Assembly (NCBI GenBank): GCA_017511375.1 | Contig: JAFWKJ010000012.1 | Span: 62,001 to 126,000 of the forward strand | Direction: 5' to 3' | From: Bacilli bacterium | GTDB lineage: Bacteria; Bacillota_I; Bacilli_A; RF39; UBA660 | Length of the DNA: 64,000 nt | In this document: in pieces, positions 7,568 through 16,551 of the stretch | Layout: every line of letters begins with the position of its first letter | Numbering within the stretch: position 1 is the first letter of the stretch | Position numbers and translations under genes: made by a program | Notes under the pieces: model-generated | Told to the model about the DNA's origin: nothing | The model's input: the letters and a program-made list of their open reading frames with translations, nothing else | The model's database searches: none

Positions 7568-9394
7568 TTATCTATATTTTTTTCTTCTAGAATATTTCTT
7601 TCTAAAGAAGATAAATGTATATACAAAGAATACTAATAATAAACTAAACGCAATCGTTCCTAAGACACTTGTTTTGACCTCATCTGTATTTGGAGGTGTT
7701 TCTCCAACTTCTGTTGATTGATTATTTGAATCTTCTGAAATAGGATCTTCTGTTGTCGGATCATCAGGAGTTGAACCACTTTGTATTAACTGATAAGTCG
7801 GTGTGATAGTGACATCTTTATCAGGCATTACAAACTCATACTCATTAGGATTACCCGTCTCTTGAAATGCTACTGCTTGATTATCTTCATCCACAATGGT
7901 TAATCCAACTAATTCATATCCTTCTTCCGGAGTAAAACTTATAACAATAGATTCATCATATTCTACAGCTGTCATATTATCTACATTGATATCATAATCT
8001 TCTGTACTAGTATTATCTTCCACAATGATGGCATTTTTTACCTTCTCAAACACAGGAGTAATCGTAACATTTGCTCCTGGCATTGTAAAGGAATATTCTC
8101 CATTGTTTACGGTTGGAGTAATCTTTTTGTTGGTCGTATTATTAACAATATCAACGCCAACCAACTCATATCCTTGAATTGGTTCTGCCGAATATACAAC
8201 TGTCTCTCCTGGGGCCACATTTGTAAGATCATTAAGATTAATATCCCAATCTTTCGTCTCATCAGGAGTAATTACCTCTACTGAATATTTAATAAGCTCA
8301 TAAGTAACCGTAATTGTCACATCTTTATTAGGCATGATAAATGTATAATTACCATAATGTTTTTGATCTTTACAAATCGTATTCTCAATAACGTTTCCGT
8401 CACTATCTGTTACAACTACAACTTCCTTATAACCGACATTTGGTTTTACAGAAACATAAATACTATCTCCTTCCCCATTTACACGAGGATTTTCAGTACG
8501 ATCAAAACCATTAGTGTATATAACAAAAGCAGTCCCTCTAGTATTATCATTAATGAGCGTAACATTCAATTGACTATTCCTCTCTGTAAGAAAACACTCA
8601 CAAGGTTCTTCAGTAAAGTATAAATAAGAACACATTATATTCCAGTATTCTATATCATAATCAACTCCCAATAGAAAGAGTTCCCGTGAATCATATAACT
8701 CACTTCCCAGTGATACACCATTCTTATCAATAAAATGAAGATTTACACCATTACAAAATTGTGCAAAAGTTACCACTTGCCCCCTATGTCCGGTCCCAGA
8801 TTCATAAGTATCCCCATACGTGGGAACCGCCTTAACAACCACAATACTATCAGTCATGGAAACAATGACCCAACTAACATATTCAATATCGCCATCATTT
8901 ACAATACTTATTTGGTTTTTTGACATGTCCACACATGCATTTTTTTCGTAATCCACCTCATAACAATTGTAATAGCCTAGATATAACCCATCATCGTCAG
9001 GAGGTAATACCTTCATCTGAATTCTTGGTTGTTCATCATTTGATTCTTCATCGCTTGGTTCTTCATAATAAGATTCACAATTACCCCAATAATAACAACT
9101 TTCATAATCAAAAAGCTTAGATACAAGAAAATAAGGATACTCAGAAACATTAAAGAAATCTTCATATTCATCTACAGTATACTTAATCATTTTGCTAGTA
9201 TCCTCTATTTTTGTTCCACTTTTATATTCCTTCCCAACCAGATCCTGGGTAAATTCGGTAATAACATCTACATCTTCTAATCTTGGTTCTACCGCTTGTC
9301 CCTGTTCAGGTTTTTTATTCAAAAGCAAAGGAATCGCAATTACAATTGCAATTAAGGCTACAAAAATAATTGTAAAAACAACACTCTTTTTCAT
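7568..9394 (-). CDS. Surface protein with three InlB-type repeats (paralog 3 of 3)
   Basis: The 608-residue protein has an N-terminal anchor (about 6-25), the shared block VEDVDVITEFTQDLVGKEYKS..., an ectodomain with several Cys residues, three repeat modules (about 275-535) and a linker rich in Asp, Pro and Thr. PPNTDE (about 564-570) precedes the last hydrophobic segment and the tail RKKYSRRKKYR. The third repeat (TEDYDINVDNMTAVEYDES) matches repeats 3 and 4 of the protein at 2403-4580 closely, so modules have been exchanged or duplicated between paralogs. It has its own terminator. The substrate or binding partner is not known. Confidence 0.8.
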   Translation of the reverse strand: MKKSVVFTIIFVALIAIVIAIPLLLNKKPEQGQAVEPRLEDVDVITEFTQDLVGKEYKSGTKIEDTSKMIKYTVDEYEDFFNVSEYPYFLVSKLFDYESCYYWGNCESYYEEPSDEESNDEQPRIQMKVLPPDDDGLYLGYYNCYEVDYEKNACVDMSKNQISIVNDGDIEYVSWVIVSMTDSIVVVKAVPTYGDTYESGTGHRGQVVTFAQFCNGVNLHFIDKNGVSLGSELYDSRELFLLGVDYDIEYWNIMCSYLYFTEEPCECFLTERNSQLNVTLINDNTRGTAFVIYTNGFDRTENPRVNGEGDSIYVSVKPNVGYKEVVVVTDSDGNVIENTICKDQKHYGNYTFIMPNKDVTITVTYELIKYSVEVITPDETKDWDINLNDLTNVAPGETVVYSAEPIQGYELVGVDIVNNTTNKKITPTVNNGEYSFTMPGANVTITPVFEKVKNAIIVEDNTSTEDYDINVDNMTAVEYDESIVISFTPEEGYELVGLTIVDEDNQAVAFQETGNPNEYEFVMPDKDVTITPTYQLIQSGSTPDDPTTEDPISEDSNNQSTEVGETPPNTDEVKTSVLGTIAFSLLLVFFVYTFIFFRKKYSRRKKYR

Positions 9395-9448
9395 ATAGAC
9401 TCCCTATAGTATCATCATAACATAGAAAAGATAATAAGCAAACAATTT

Positions 9449-9478
9449 AAAAAAAAAGAAATATCTACTGATATTTCT
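9449..9478 (-). terminator. Terminator overlapping the yneF stop codon
   Basis: A 9-bp stem (agaaatatc / gatatttct) is followed by a long T run on the minus strand. The TAG stop of the gene lies in the loop. Confidence 0.75.
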
Positions 9479-9686
9479 CCATGGCTTTCATCATCTGATT
9501 AATTTGTTTTTGATTAGGTTTTCTACCCATCTGCATCATTAACGCTTTAATCATTTCTTCATTAATGGGTGGATTTTTCTTTAAATAATCCTTCATAAAA
9601 TATCTAGATACAAAAAATCCAATCACCGCTCCTAAAAGAAGACCAACTACTAATATAAGTATATCCTGTACCATTGGGCTCATCAT
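9465..9686 (-). CDS. yneF: UPF0154 family protein YneF
   Basis: This 73-residue protein has one N-terminal membrane segment (about 8-28, ILILVVGLLLGAVIGFFVSRY) and the family's tail: PPINEEMIKALMMQMGRKP followed by a QKQINQMMKAM helix. Length and motifs match UPF0154. In Bacillus subtilis yneF lies next to sirA (yneE) and tkt, the same order as here. Its role is not established. Confidence 0.88.
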   Translation of the reverse strand: MMSPMVQDILILVVGLLLGAVIGFFVSRYFMKDYLKKNPPINEEMIKALMMQMGRKPNQKQINQMMKAMEKYQ

Positions 9687-9738
9687 TTCATCTCCTTATG
9701 TACTTATTTTAACGGATAATAAGTAAAATCACAAGGTT

Positions 9739-10146
9739 TTATTCTAAAAAAAAGAAATCTGTGTTTTTAAAATTACACACAAACAAATTATCTTCTTTCT
9801 CTAACAAATAAGAATAAAAAGAAGAAAAATCTTGTTCTATTTCTAATTTCATATAAATCGTATTAATAACTAACTTACTTGTTTCCATTTTATAACGATT
9901 ATGAATTTCATGAATATCCTTTACTTTTGTATAAGGAATATCTTGATGCATTTGAATATAGAGATCTCGATCTAATTTATTTTTATCAAAAGTTTGAATA
10001 AGTTGTTGAAACAAATGATATCCATACTCTACCGAATCATGATTTAAATAATAGATATTTTTTAATATATGATATAAAACACTGGGAGTATCTTTATACA
10101 AACGAACAAATTCATTTTTGATTTTAAAAATATAATAGACTTTCAT
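9739..10146 (-). CDS. sirA: SirA-like (YneE family) protein
   Basis: The start is set at the ATG at 10146 (MKVYYIFKIKNEFVRLY) because GGTGATT lies 4 bases before it; a longer form starts four codons upstream. The protein of about 135 residues is soluble and ends FKNTDFFFLE. The N-terminal pattern (YYIFKIKNEFVRLYKDTPSVLYHIL) resembles SirA, which in Bacillus binds DnaA and blocks new replication rounds during sporulation. Position supports this: the order tkt-sirA-yneF is that of B. subtilis. Sequence similarity by eye is weak, so the call rests partly on gene order, and activity against DnaA is inferred. Confidence 0.6.
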   Translation of the reverse strand: MKVYYIFKIKNEFVRLYKDTPSVLYHILKNIYYLNHDSVEYGYHLFQQLIQTFDKNKLDRDLYIQMHQDIPYTKVKDIHEIHNRYKMETSKLVINTIYMKLEIEQDFSSFYSYLLEKEDNLFVCNFKNTDFFFLE

Positions 10147-10193
10147 TTTAATCACCAAAGAAAGTGTATCAAAATGAAAAGTCTATTTTTGTA

Positions 10194-12167
10194 TTATTTT
10201 AACAAATTTTCTATTGTTTCTTCTAATTCTTCCACAGAATAGCCATATTTTTTATAAACATCTTGATACTTACCAGATGCTCCAAAAGTATCCATAGAAA
10301 GAATATACTTATCAGAATAGATTAAAGGGCTCCATGAATAAGAGGAAGAAGCTTCTACTACGATTTTGCGTACTTCAACCGGTAAAATAGTTTCTTTATA
10401 AGCATCTTCTTGTTTCATAAATCTTCCTAAATTAGGCATAGAAACAACTCTTACATTAATTCCTTTTACTTTCAAGTTTTTCGCAACTTCCATCACGAAA
10501 TGTACTTCTTCTCCACTACTGATAATAATTCCATCTGGTTTAGCATTCGTATCTAATAAGACATAACCACCCTTTTCAACTTCACTAGCGTTAGTACATT
10601 CTAGGATTGGTAATTTGTTTCTTGATAAAGTAATCACCGCTGGAGAAGATTCTTTCGCAAAAATCGCTTTATAAGAACCTATTACTTCATTAGCATCGGC
10701 TGGTCTAAACACATCAAAATTTGGTAAAGACCGAAGACCCAACAACTGTTCAATTGGTTGATGCGTTGGTCCATCTTCTCCTACACTAATAGAATCATGA
10801 GTAAAGATATAAATATTTTGTAGATTCATAAGTGCAGCCATTCTCATAGCTGGTCTTAAATAATCACTGAACGATAAGAAAGTGGAACAATAAGGTCTAA
10901 ATCCACACAAACTTAGTCCATTAGTAATAGCACCCATCGCATGTTCCCTGACACCATAATAAATATTTTTCCCTAAACGGTTCTCATCACTAAAGACTCC
11001 GCCTTCATCAATAAAAGTTTTATTAGGTCCAAAAGTATCAGCAGCTCCTCCTATCATAAATGGTGTATTAGAAACAATACCATTTAATACTTTTTTAGAA
11101 GTATCTCGAGGGGACTCTTCTTTCTCTTCAGGGGCATCATATATATAATTGATAAAATCAATTTTCTTATTAGGATTCATGAAATATTCTAATTCTTCTT
11201 TTTCAACCACAGGAATCTTAGTCAGTTTTTCCTGGAATTTTTCATTTAAATCATTACATCTTTCAGAGATAATAGATTGGAACTCATCCATAGACTGTTG
11301 AGATACTTGAAAGAAGATATCCCTTAATCCCATTTTTTCTTTGATTTTAGTAATATCTGCCTCACTCAAAGGAGAACCATGAACTTTAGAAGTTCCTTCA
11401 AACTCAGAATATTTTCCAATCGTAGATTTAATTTCGATTAAAGTTGGTTTTTCTGTAATTCCTTTTGCTTGAGAAATAGCTTTTGATATTAATTCATAAG
11501 AATTACCATCTTCAACAGAAATAACATTCCATCCTTGAGAAATAAATCTCATAGCAACATTTTCTTTAAAAGAATCTTTAGTAGATCCATCTAAACAAAC
11601 ATTATTAGAATCATATAACACAATCAAACGATTTAGTTTTAAGTTTCCAGCAATCGCTGCAGCTTCATAAGAGATTCCTTCCATTAAATCCCCATCACCA
11701 CATAACACATATGTATAGTGATCAATGATTTTATATCTCTCACGTAAATTCGCCTCTGCAATAGCCATACCAACAGCCGTAGCAAAACCTTGTCCCAAAG
11801 GTCCTGTCGTACAATCAACGCCAGGTGTTACACCTACTTCTGGATGTCCAGGAGTTTTAGAATCTAACTGCCTAAACGCTTTTAAATCATCTAAAGACAA
11901 ATCAAATCCTGCCATATATAAAGTTGCATATAAAAGCGCAGACCCATGTCCAGCAGACATTACAAATCGATCACGATTAAAATAATTAGGATTTTTAGGA
12001 TCAAAATTTAAATGATGTGCAAATAAAGCATACATAGCAGGAGCTGCTCCTAAAACAATGCCAGGATGCCCACTATTCGCTTCATGAATCATATCAATTC
12101 CTAAACATCTAATTTGATTTATAATTTTTTCTTGATCAATTTCTTTCATATTGATTTCATTTTTCAT
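10194..12167 (-). CDS. tkt: Transketolase
   Basis: The 657-residue protein is of standard length. It moves two-carbon units between sugar phosphates in the non-oxidative pentose phosphate pathway, using thiamine diphosphate and a divalent metal. Visible markers are the N-terminal ANSGHPG (about residue 31), HGSALLYA, GPLGQGFATAVG, the thiamine-binding GDGDLMEGISYEAA (about 157), the middle-domain VREHAMGAITNGL with its catalytic Glu, and DSISVGEDGPTHQPIEQL. It is first in a conserved run with sirA and yneF. Confidence 0.97.
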   Translation of the reverse strand: MKNEINMKEIDQEKIINQIRCLGIDMIHEANSGHPGIVLGAAPAMYALFAHHLNFDPKNPNYFNRDRFVMSAGHGSALLYATLYMAGFDLSLDDLKAFRQLDSKTPGHPEVGVTPGVDCTTGPLGQGFATAVGMAIAEANLRERYKIIDHYTYVLCGDGDLMEGISYEAAAIAGNLKLNRLIVLYDSNNVCLDGSTKDSFKENVAMRFISQGWNVISVEDGNSYELISKAISQAKGITEKPTLIEIKSTIGKYSEFEGTSKVHGSPLSEADITKIKEKMGLRDIFFQVSQQSMDEFQSIISERCNDLNEKFQEKLTKIPVVEKEELEYFMNPNKKIDFINYIYDAPEEKEESPRDTSKKVLNGIVSNTPFMIGGAADTFGPNKTFIDEGGVFSDENRLGKNIYYGVREHAMGAITNGLSLCGFRPYCSTFLSFSDYLRPAMRMAALMNLQNIYIFTHDSISVGEDGPTHQPIEQLLGLRSLPNFDVFRPADANEVIGSYKAIFAKESSPAVITLSRNKLPILECTNASEVEKGGYVLLDTNAKPDGIIISSGEEVHFVMEVAKNLKVKGINVRVVSMPNLGRFMKQEDAYKETILPVEVRKIVVEASSSYSWSPLIYSDKYILSMDTFGASGKYQDVYKKYGYSVEELEETIENLLK

Positions 12168-12204
12168 ACAACGATCCTCCTCTAGAACCTATTATATCAT
12201 TATC

Positions 12205-14832
12205 TTATTTGCTTCGATATTTAAATAATTTATAGCACTCCATTACCACAAAGATAATTAAACCTAAACAGAATAATCCCCCTATATGAGAATATGGTAA
12301 AGAAGTAGTTCTTAAAAATAAGTTTAAACCTGGTATTTCTAAAACGGCTAATCCCAAAAGAATAGAGCCTAATACACCAAACAAGAATATGTAATTACTA
12401 CGAATAGATATAGAAAACGCACTTCTTCTTTCACTACGACAATTAAAGGCATGAATATTCTGAATAATGACCATTAAAGCAACAACATATACTCTAGCAA
12501 GAGCCGTTCCCATATTAACTACCTTTAATAGATAAGTCCATAAAGCAAATACCACCAAACCAATTGTGATACCAGATACTAATATTTCTGATAACAACTC
12601 TTTATCAAATAAACTTTCTTTTGGATCACGTGGTTTTTCTTTCATAATATCTTTTTCTGGTTTTTCAAACGATAAAGCAAAATCTTGAATTCCATCGGTA
12701 ACCACATTTAACCATAAAAGTTGAATTGCAACGAGTGGCATAGGCATATCTGACAAAATGGATAAACAAAAGAACAATACTTCAGCCACTCCACAGGATA
12801 CCAAATAATAAGTGATTTTTCGAATGTTAGAATAAGCAACCCTACCTTCTAACACACCATTAACTATTGAATTAAAATTATCATCCATAACAATCATCTT
12901 AGCAGTTTCTCTCGCAATATCTGTTCCACTACCCATGGCAATTCCAATATTAGCCGCGCGTAAAGCAGGTGCGTCATTCACACCATCTCCTGTAACAGCT
13001 ACAAATTCACCCTGTCGTTTTAAAGATTCCACAATCTTCAGTTTTTGAATAGGCGTTACACGCGTAAAGACTATCTTGGATTTAACAAATTCATCAAATT
13101 GTTCCAATCCTCTAGCAAGTTGTTCATCTACTTCATCTCCGGTTGTAACATCATCAAAGGAATTCGTCAATTTCAAATCCTTTGATATTTTAAAAGCCGT
13201 TAAGGGATGATCTCCCGTAATCATTAATACTTTAATACCTGCTGAAGAACATTTCTTTATAGCCCCTATTACTTCTTTACGAATAGGATCAATGAAACCA
13301 ACCATTCCCATGAAGGTTAATCCTGCAATATCCTTTTCTTCATAATCATCTTTAGCATTTACTTTTCCATTCGCAATCGCAATGACACGATATCCATCTT
13401 TTGCAAGATTCTCATTTTGCTGTTCTAATCTTTTCTTATCAAATGTTTTCATGAGATGAACATCTTTACAGAAAGAAGAAACAACTTCTAAAGACCCCTT
13501 AATAGTACAGTAAGTCTCTCCATTTTTTTCATAGAATACAGCAGAATATTTATTTGCAGATTCATAAGGGATAGTTTCCAAAATCTTAATATTATCTGTT
13601 TTTACCTGCATTTTTTCTCCTAATACAAGGAAGGCAATATCAATAGAATCCCCTATTTTCTCTGATTGAGAAAACTTCGCTTCATTATTTATAACACCTA
13701 AAGTAGCAATTTCTTTGGCATAAGCAATTTTTTCACCCGCAACCACACCATTTACTTTATAACCTGTTCCTGTAATTACATATTCATTATTATTAGGTAA
13801 TACAATTCTCTTTGCCGTTTGTTCATTCACAGTAAGAGTTCCTGTTTTATCACTAGCAATTACGGTACAACTACCTAAAGATTCAACAGAATACAATTTC
13901 TTAGCAACTACTTTATGTTTTGCCATCTTATTAGATGCAATGGTCAAAGCCATCGTCAAAGCAAGAGGTAATCCTTCTGGCATAGCAGAAACAGACAAAG
14001 CAATAACCGATAATAGAATATCTTCTGCTGCTAATCCCTTACTTGCTAAAATAATCGTAATTACCATTCCTATAAAGACAATCAACAAACTGATATCTTT
14101 TGAAAATTTTTCAACACGTATGGTTAAAGGAGATTTTTCTTCCTTGGTATTATTGATTGTAGTAGCAATGACACCAATCTCTGTATTCTTTCCAATTTCA
14201 ACAACAATCGCTCTGGCACGACCTGTTACAACGCTCGTACCGGCAAACAACATATTGCTTTGAGAGGTAATAGGCATCTTTTTATTAGATAAGACTTTTG
14301 AATTCTTTTCAACTGGAAGACTCTCTCCTGTGAGAATAGATTCATCAATAGTAAAATTATGAGACTCTATGATTCTTAAATCAGCCGATATTTTATCCCC
14401 TGATTCTAAATAAACTAAATCTCCCACAACTAATTCAGTTGAATCAATCAACACTTCTTTTCCATCACGTTCTACTTTAACTTTTTCTTTTACTAACTCC
14501 GATAAAGCTTCTGCTGTTTTATTTGCTTTATTTTCTTGCACAGTACCCATAATTAAATCAATCGTAATAATAATGGCAATGGCAATGGCATCTACATATT
14601 CTCCTACACTTAAAGAGGCTAAGATAGCAACCACTAATAACATAATAATAGGATCTAATAATTCAGATATAAATATTTTAAAAATATTATCAGATTGTTT
14701 ACGAGGAAGCTCATTTTTTCCATGGATTTCCATTCTTTTATCTGCTTCTTTGGTAGTCAATCCATCTATACTGGTTTGATATTTTTGAAATATCTCTTCT
14801 ATCTTCATGGAATAGTATCTATTTTCTTTCAT
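12205..14832 (-). CDS. P-type (type IIA) calcium-transporting ATPase
   Basis: The 875-residue protein contains the P-type core: ILTGESLPVEK in the actuator domain, SAMPEGLPLALTMALTI in the fourth membrane helix (the PEGLP form found in Ca2+ pumps), phosphorylation motif SDKTGTLT with the acceptor Asp, MITGDHPLTA and VTGDGVNDAPALRAANIGIAMG in the hinge. About ten membrane segments fit type II pumps, and the length matches bacterial LMCA1/YloB-like enzymes. It should export Ca2+ (possibly Mn2+). The ATG at 14832 follows GAAGGTG; a second in-frame ATG eight codons later is possible. Confidence 0.92.
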   Translation of the reverse strand: MKENRYYSMKIEEIFQKYQTSIDGLTTKEADKRMEIHGKNELPRKQSDNIFKIFISELLDPIIMLLVVAILASLSVGEYVDAIAIAIIITIDLIMGTVQENKANKTAEALSELVKEKVKVERDGKEVLIDSTELVVGDLVYLESGDKISADLRIIESHNFTIDESILTGESLPVEKNSKVLSNKKMPITSQSNMLFAGTSVVTGRARAIVVEIGKNTEIGVIATTINNTKEEKSPLTIRVEKFSKDISLLIVFIGMVITIILASKGLAAEDILLSVIALSVSAMPEGLPLALTMALTIASNKMAKHKVVAKKLYSVESLGSCTVIASDKTGTLTVNEQTAKRIVLPNNNEYVITGTGYKVNGVVAGEKIAYAKEIATLGVINNEAKFSQSEKIGDSIDIAFLVLGEKMQVKTDNIKILETIPYESANKYSAVFYEKNGETYCTIKGSLEVVSSFCKDVHLMKTFDKKRLEQQNENLAKDGYRVIAIANGKVNAKDDYEEKDIAGLTFMGMVGFIDPIRKEVIGAIKKCSSAGIKVLMITGDHPLTAFKISKDLKLTNSFDDVTTGDEVDEQLARGLEQFDEFVKSKIVFTRVTPIQKLKIVESLKRQGEFVAVTGDGVNDAPALRAANIGIAMGSGTDIARETAKMIVMDDNFNSIVNGVLEGRVAYSNIRKITYYLVSCGVAEVLFFCLSILSDMPMPLVAIQLLWLNVVTDGIQDFALSFEKPEKDIMKEKPRDPKESLFDKELLSEILVSGITIGLVVFALWTYLLKVVNMGTALARVYVVALMVIIQNIHAFNCRSERRSAFSISIRSNYIFLFGVLGSILLGLAVLEIPGLNLFLRTTSLPYSHIGGLFCLGLIIFVVMECYKLFKYRSK

Positions 14833-14891
14833 ATAACCAACACCTTCTTTGTGCCTTATCCTTCATAGTATATTATATCATTCTTTTTGAA

Positions 14892-14918
14892 ACAAAAAAG
14901 AAGTAATTCTACTTCTTT
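14892..14918 (-). terminator. Terminator after the 280-residue membrane protein gene
   Basis: An AAGAAGTA / TACTTCTT stem is followed by a T run on the minus strand, downstream of the stop at 14934. Confidence 0.7.
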
Positions 14919-14933
14919 ACAATTTTATTCAGT

Positions 14934-15776
14934 TTATTTTTTGGGTAATCCCTTAGAAGATACCTCTTGAACCCATTGACTCACTTTTTTAAAAACCTTT
15001 ACAGAAGTGTCTTTTATCTTTAAAACCATAGTATGATCAATCGTAAATAGCCCCGTCAAAATTCCCACTACAATATCCAAAAAATCAAACATAAAAATAG
15101 AGGCTACAGCTGCGACAAAAGCAAATACTTTGGTTTTTGACATTTTTTTATTATATCCAACAATAGACAAAATCAAACCACCAAATTGTGCCAAAACAAG
15201 AAGGGCATTCCAACGATTAGATACTGCCATGGTTTGGCCAGGAATAAGAATTAACTTAGACAAAAAAGCCGTTGCCAACATAATAAGCGTAAAATTAGTG
15301 GCCATCTTAATGAATTTTGGATCATGTTCATCATTTTTAAATTCCATAACAGGTTGTGTATCTGTATCTTTTAAAGCATCCATTTGCTGTTGCTTTACTT
15401 TTTCTTCTTTCTCTTTGGACAGTTCTTCCTTTGTTTTATAACCCTCTAAATCCTCATCATTTAATATTAAGATAGGTTCCCATTTTGAACCATCGTGTCC
15501 AGGATCTATTCCACAACATACTTTTAAACTCATATCATGTAATTGTAGTTTCATCTTAAGTCCGGTTTTTAAAGCAAAGGAGATGACTTCATCATCATAA
15601 TTTAGATTTGCCTTAAAATAAATAATTTTCCCTTCCATTACATAGCCACGAATGACTTGGTCATACTGATCCATGGAACCACCTAAAGATTGATACCATT
15701 CTTTATGATCCATCGTAGAATCTTTTAAGAATTTAATTTCTCCATCCATGACAATAAATAGTAGTTTATTATTCAT
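14934..15776 (-). CDS. Hypothetical membrane protein
   Basis: The 280-residue protein has a soluble N-terminal part (about 1-150) and three or four membrane segments (about 160-178, 190-208, 214-250), ending in a short amphipathic tail. The N-terminal part contains MDGEIKFL and DHKEWYQSLGG, and a CCGIDPGHDGSKW stretch that pairs two cysteines with an acidic loop. I do not recognise the family. It may be a membrane sensor or regulator, but nothing in the neighbours (Ca2+ ATPase upstream in position, small membrane proteins on the other side) decides this. Confidence 0.7.
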   Translation of the reverse strand: MNNKLLFIVMDGEIKFLKDSTMDHKEWYQSLGGSMDQYDQVIRGYVMEGKIIYFKANLNYDDEVISFALKTGLKMKLQLHDMSLKVCCGIDPGHDGSKWEPILILNDEDLEGYKTKEELSKEKEEKVKQQQMDALKDTDTQPVMEFKNDEHDPKFIKMATNFTLIMLATAFLSKLILIPGQTMAVSNRWNALLVLAQFGGLILSIVGYNKKMSKTKVFAFVAAVASIFMFDFLDIVVGILTGLFTIDHTMVLKIKDTSVKVFKKVSQWVQEVSSKGLPKK

Positions 15777-15846
15777 AGGAATCCCTACCTTCTATATCAT
15801 TATAACATGATTTAAAGAATTCCTAGTATTATTATAAGAAAGTAGA

Positions 15847-15874
15847 CAAAAAAATAGTCAACACGACTATTTTT
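15847..15874 (-). terminator. Terminator after small membrane protein gene
   Basis: A perfect stem (aaaatagtc / gactatttt) with a 5-nt loop is followed by T residues on the minus strand; it overlaps the end of the 84-residue gene. Confidence 0.75.
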
Positions 15875-16121
15875 TATTCTTTTCCCAAAACTTTCTAACA
15901 ACTTTTAAAGAAAGGGTAGATAAAGTAAAACCTATCACAGGAACAAAAGAACTTAAGAAAATACTATTTCCCTGTCGAATCACATAAGAATAAAGAACTA
16001 CCACAATATAAGTTAATATCATGATGCATATTCTTCTAGTCCAACTAGTTTCCCATTCTTTATCTAACTCTACTCGTTTATTTCTTTTTTTTATTTGTTC
16101 AATTTCTTCTTCTAATTTCAT
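15867..16121 (-). CDS. Small two-helix membrane protein
   Basis: This 84-residue protein has a charged N-terminal helix (MKLEEEIEQIKKRNKRVELD), then two membrane segments (about 29-48 and 53-72) joined by a short RQGNSIF loop, and a basic end. Such proteins are widespread in Firmicutes without known function. It overlaps the end of the upstream gene by 23 bases, so the two are probably cotranscribed. Confidence 0.65.
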   Translation of the reverse strand: MKLEEEIEQIKKRNKRVELDKEWETSWTRRICIMILTYIVVVLYSYVIRQGNSIFLSSFVPVIGFTLSTLSLKVVRKFWEKNKK

Positions 16122-16530
16122 GAGTTCCCCCTACTTCGAAACGTTTGTTTGGAAGTACCAATATATTATTACAATCTAATTCAATAGAAATATCTTCTCC
16201 ATTTCTCATATTTAAATAATAGACGATAGAATTATCATCACAGGAAAGTTCCACTTCTTGTCCTATTCTCAGCTTAGATAAAGCTTGATAAATTTCTTTA
16301 ATTTCATCTTCATCTTGTATCGTCTTTGTATCCATTCCTGCTTCCGTATAAGAAACAATATGTATCGTTTTAATATCTTCTAATTTCACCACATTATATT
16401 CTTCCAATTCCCACAAAGAAACTGAATTTTCATCAAAATGAGAATCAAGATTATTAATAATAGATAAAAAGATAAGTACACCTACTAGTAGCACAACAAT
16501 GATTCCAATAATTATTTTTCCATATTTCAT
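16099..16530 (-). CDS. Hypothetical membrane-anchored protein
   Basis: The 143-residue protein has an N-terminal signal anchor (about 5-26) and an external domain of about 115 residues that alternates strands and contains two cysteines (ELSCDDNS and ELDCNN), which could form a disulfide. No known family is recognised. It sits between the zinc-ribbon protein and the small two-helix protein in a tight unit, 21 bases from the former. Confidence 0.65.
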   Translation of the reverse strand: MKYGKIIIGIIVVLLVGVLIFLSIINNLDSHFDENSVSLWELEEYNVVKLEDIKTIHIVSYTEAGMDTKTIQDEDEIKEIYQALSKLRIGQEVELSCDDNSIVYYLNMRNGEDISIELDCNNILVLPNKRFEVGGTHEIRRRN

Positions 16531-16551
16531 TAAAATTCCTCCAATAAGATT

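Noticed and set aside
7489-7626. Upstream extension of the multi-membrane protein to 7626
   Set aside because: It reads through the terminator of the previous gene and has no ribosome-binding site, while the ATG at 7488 has AGGGTGATT.
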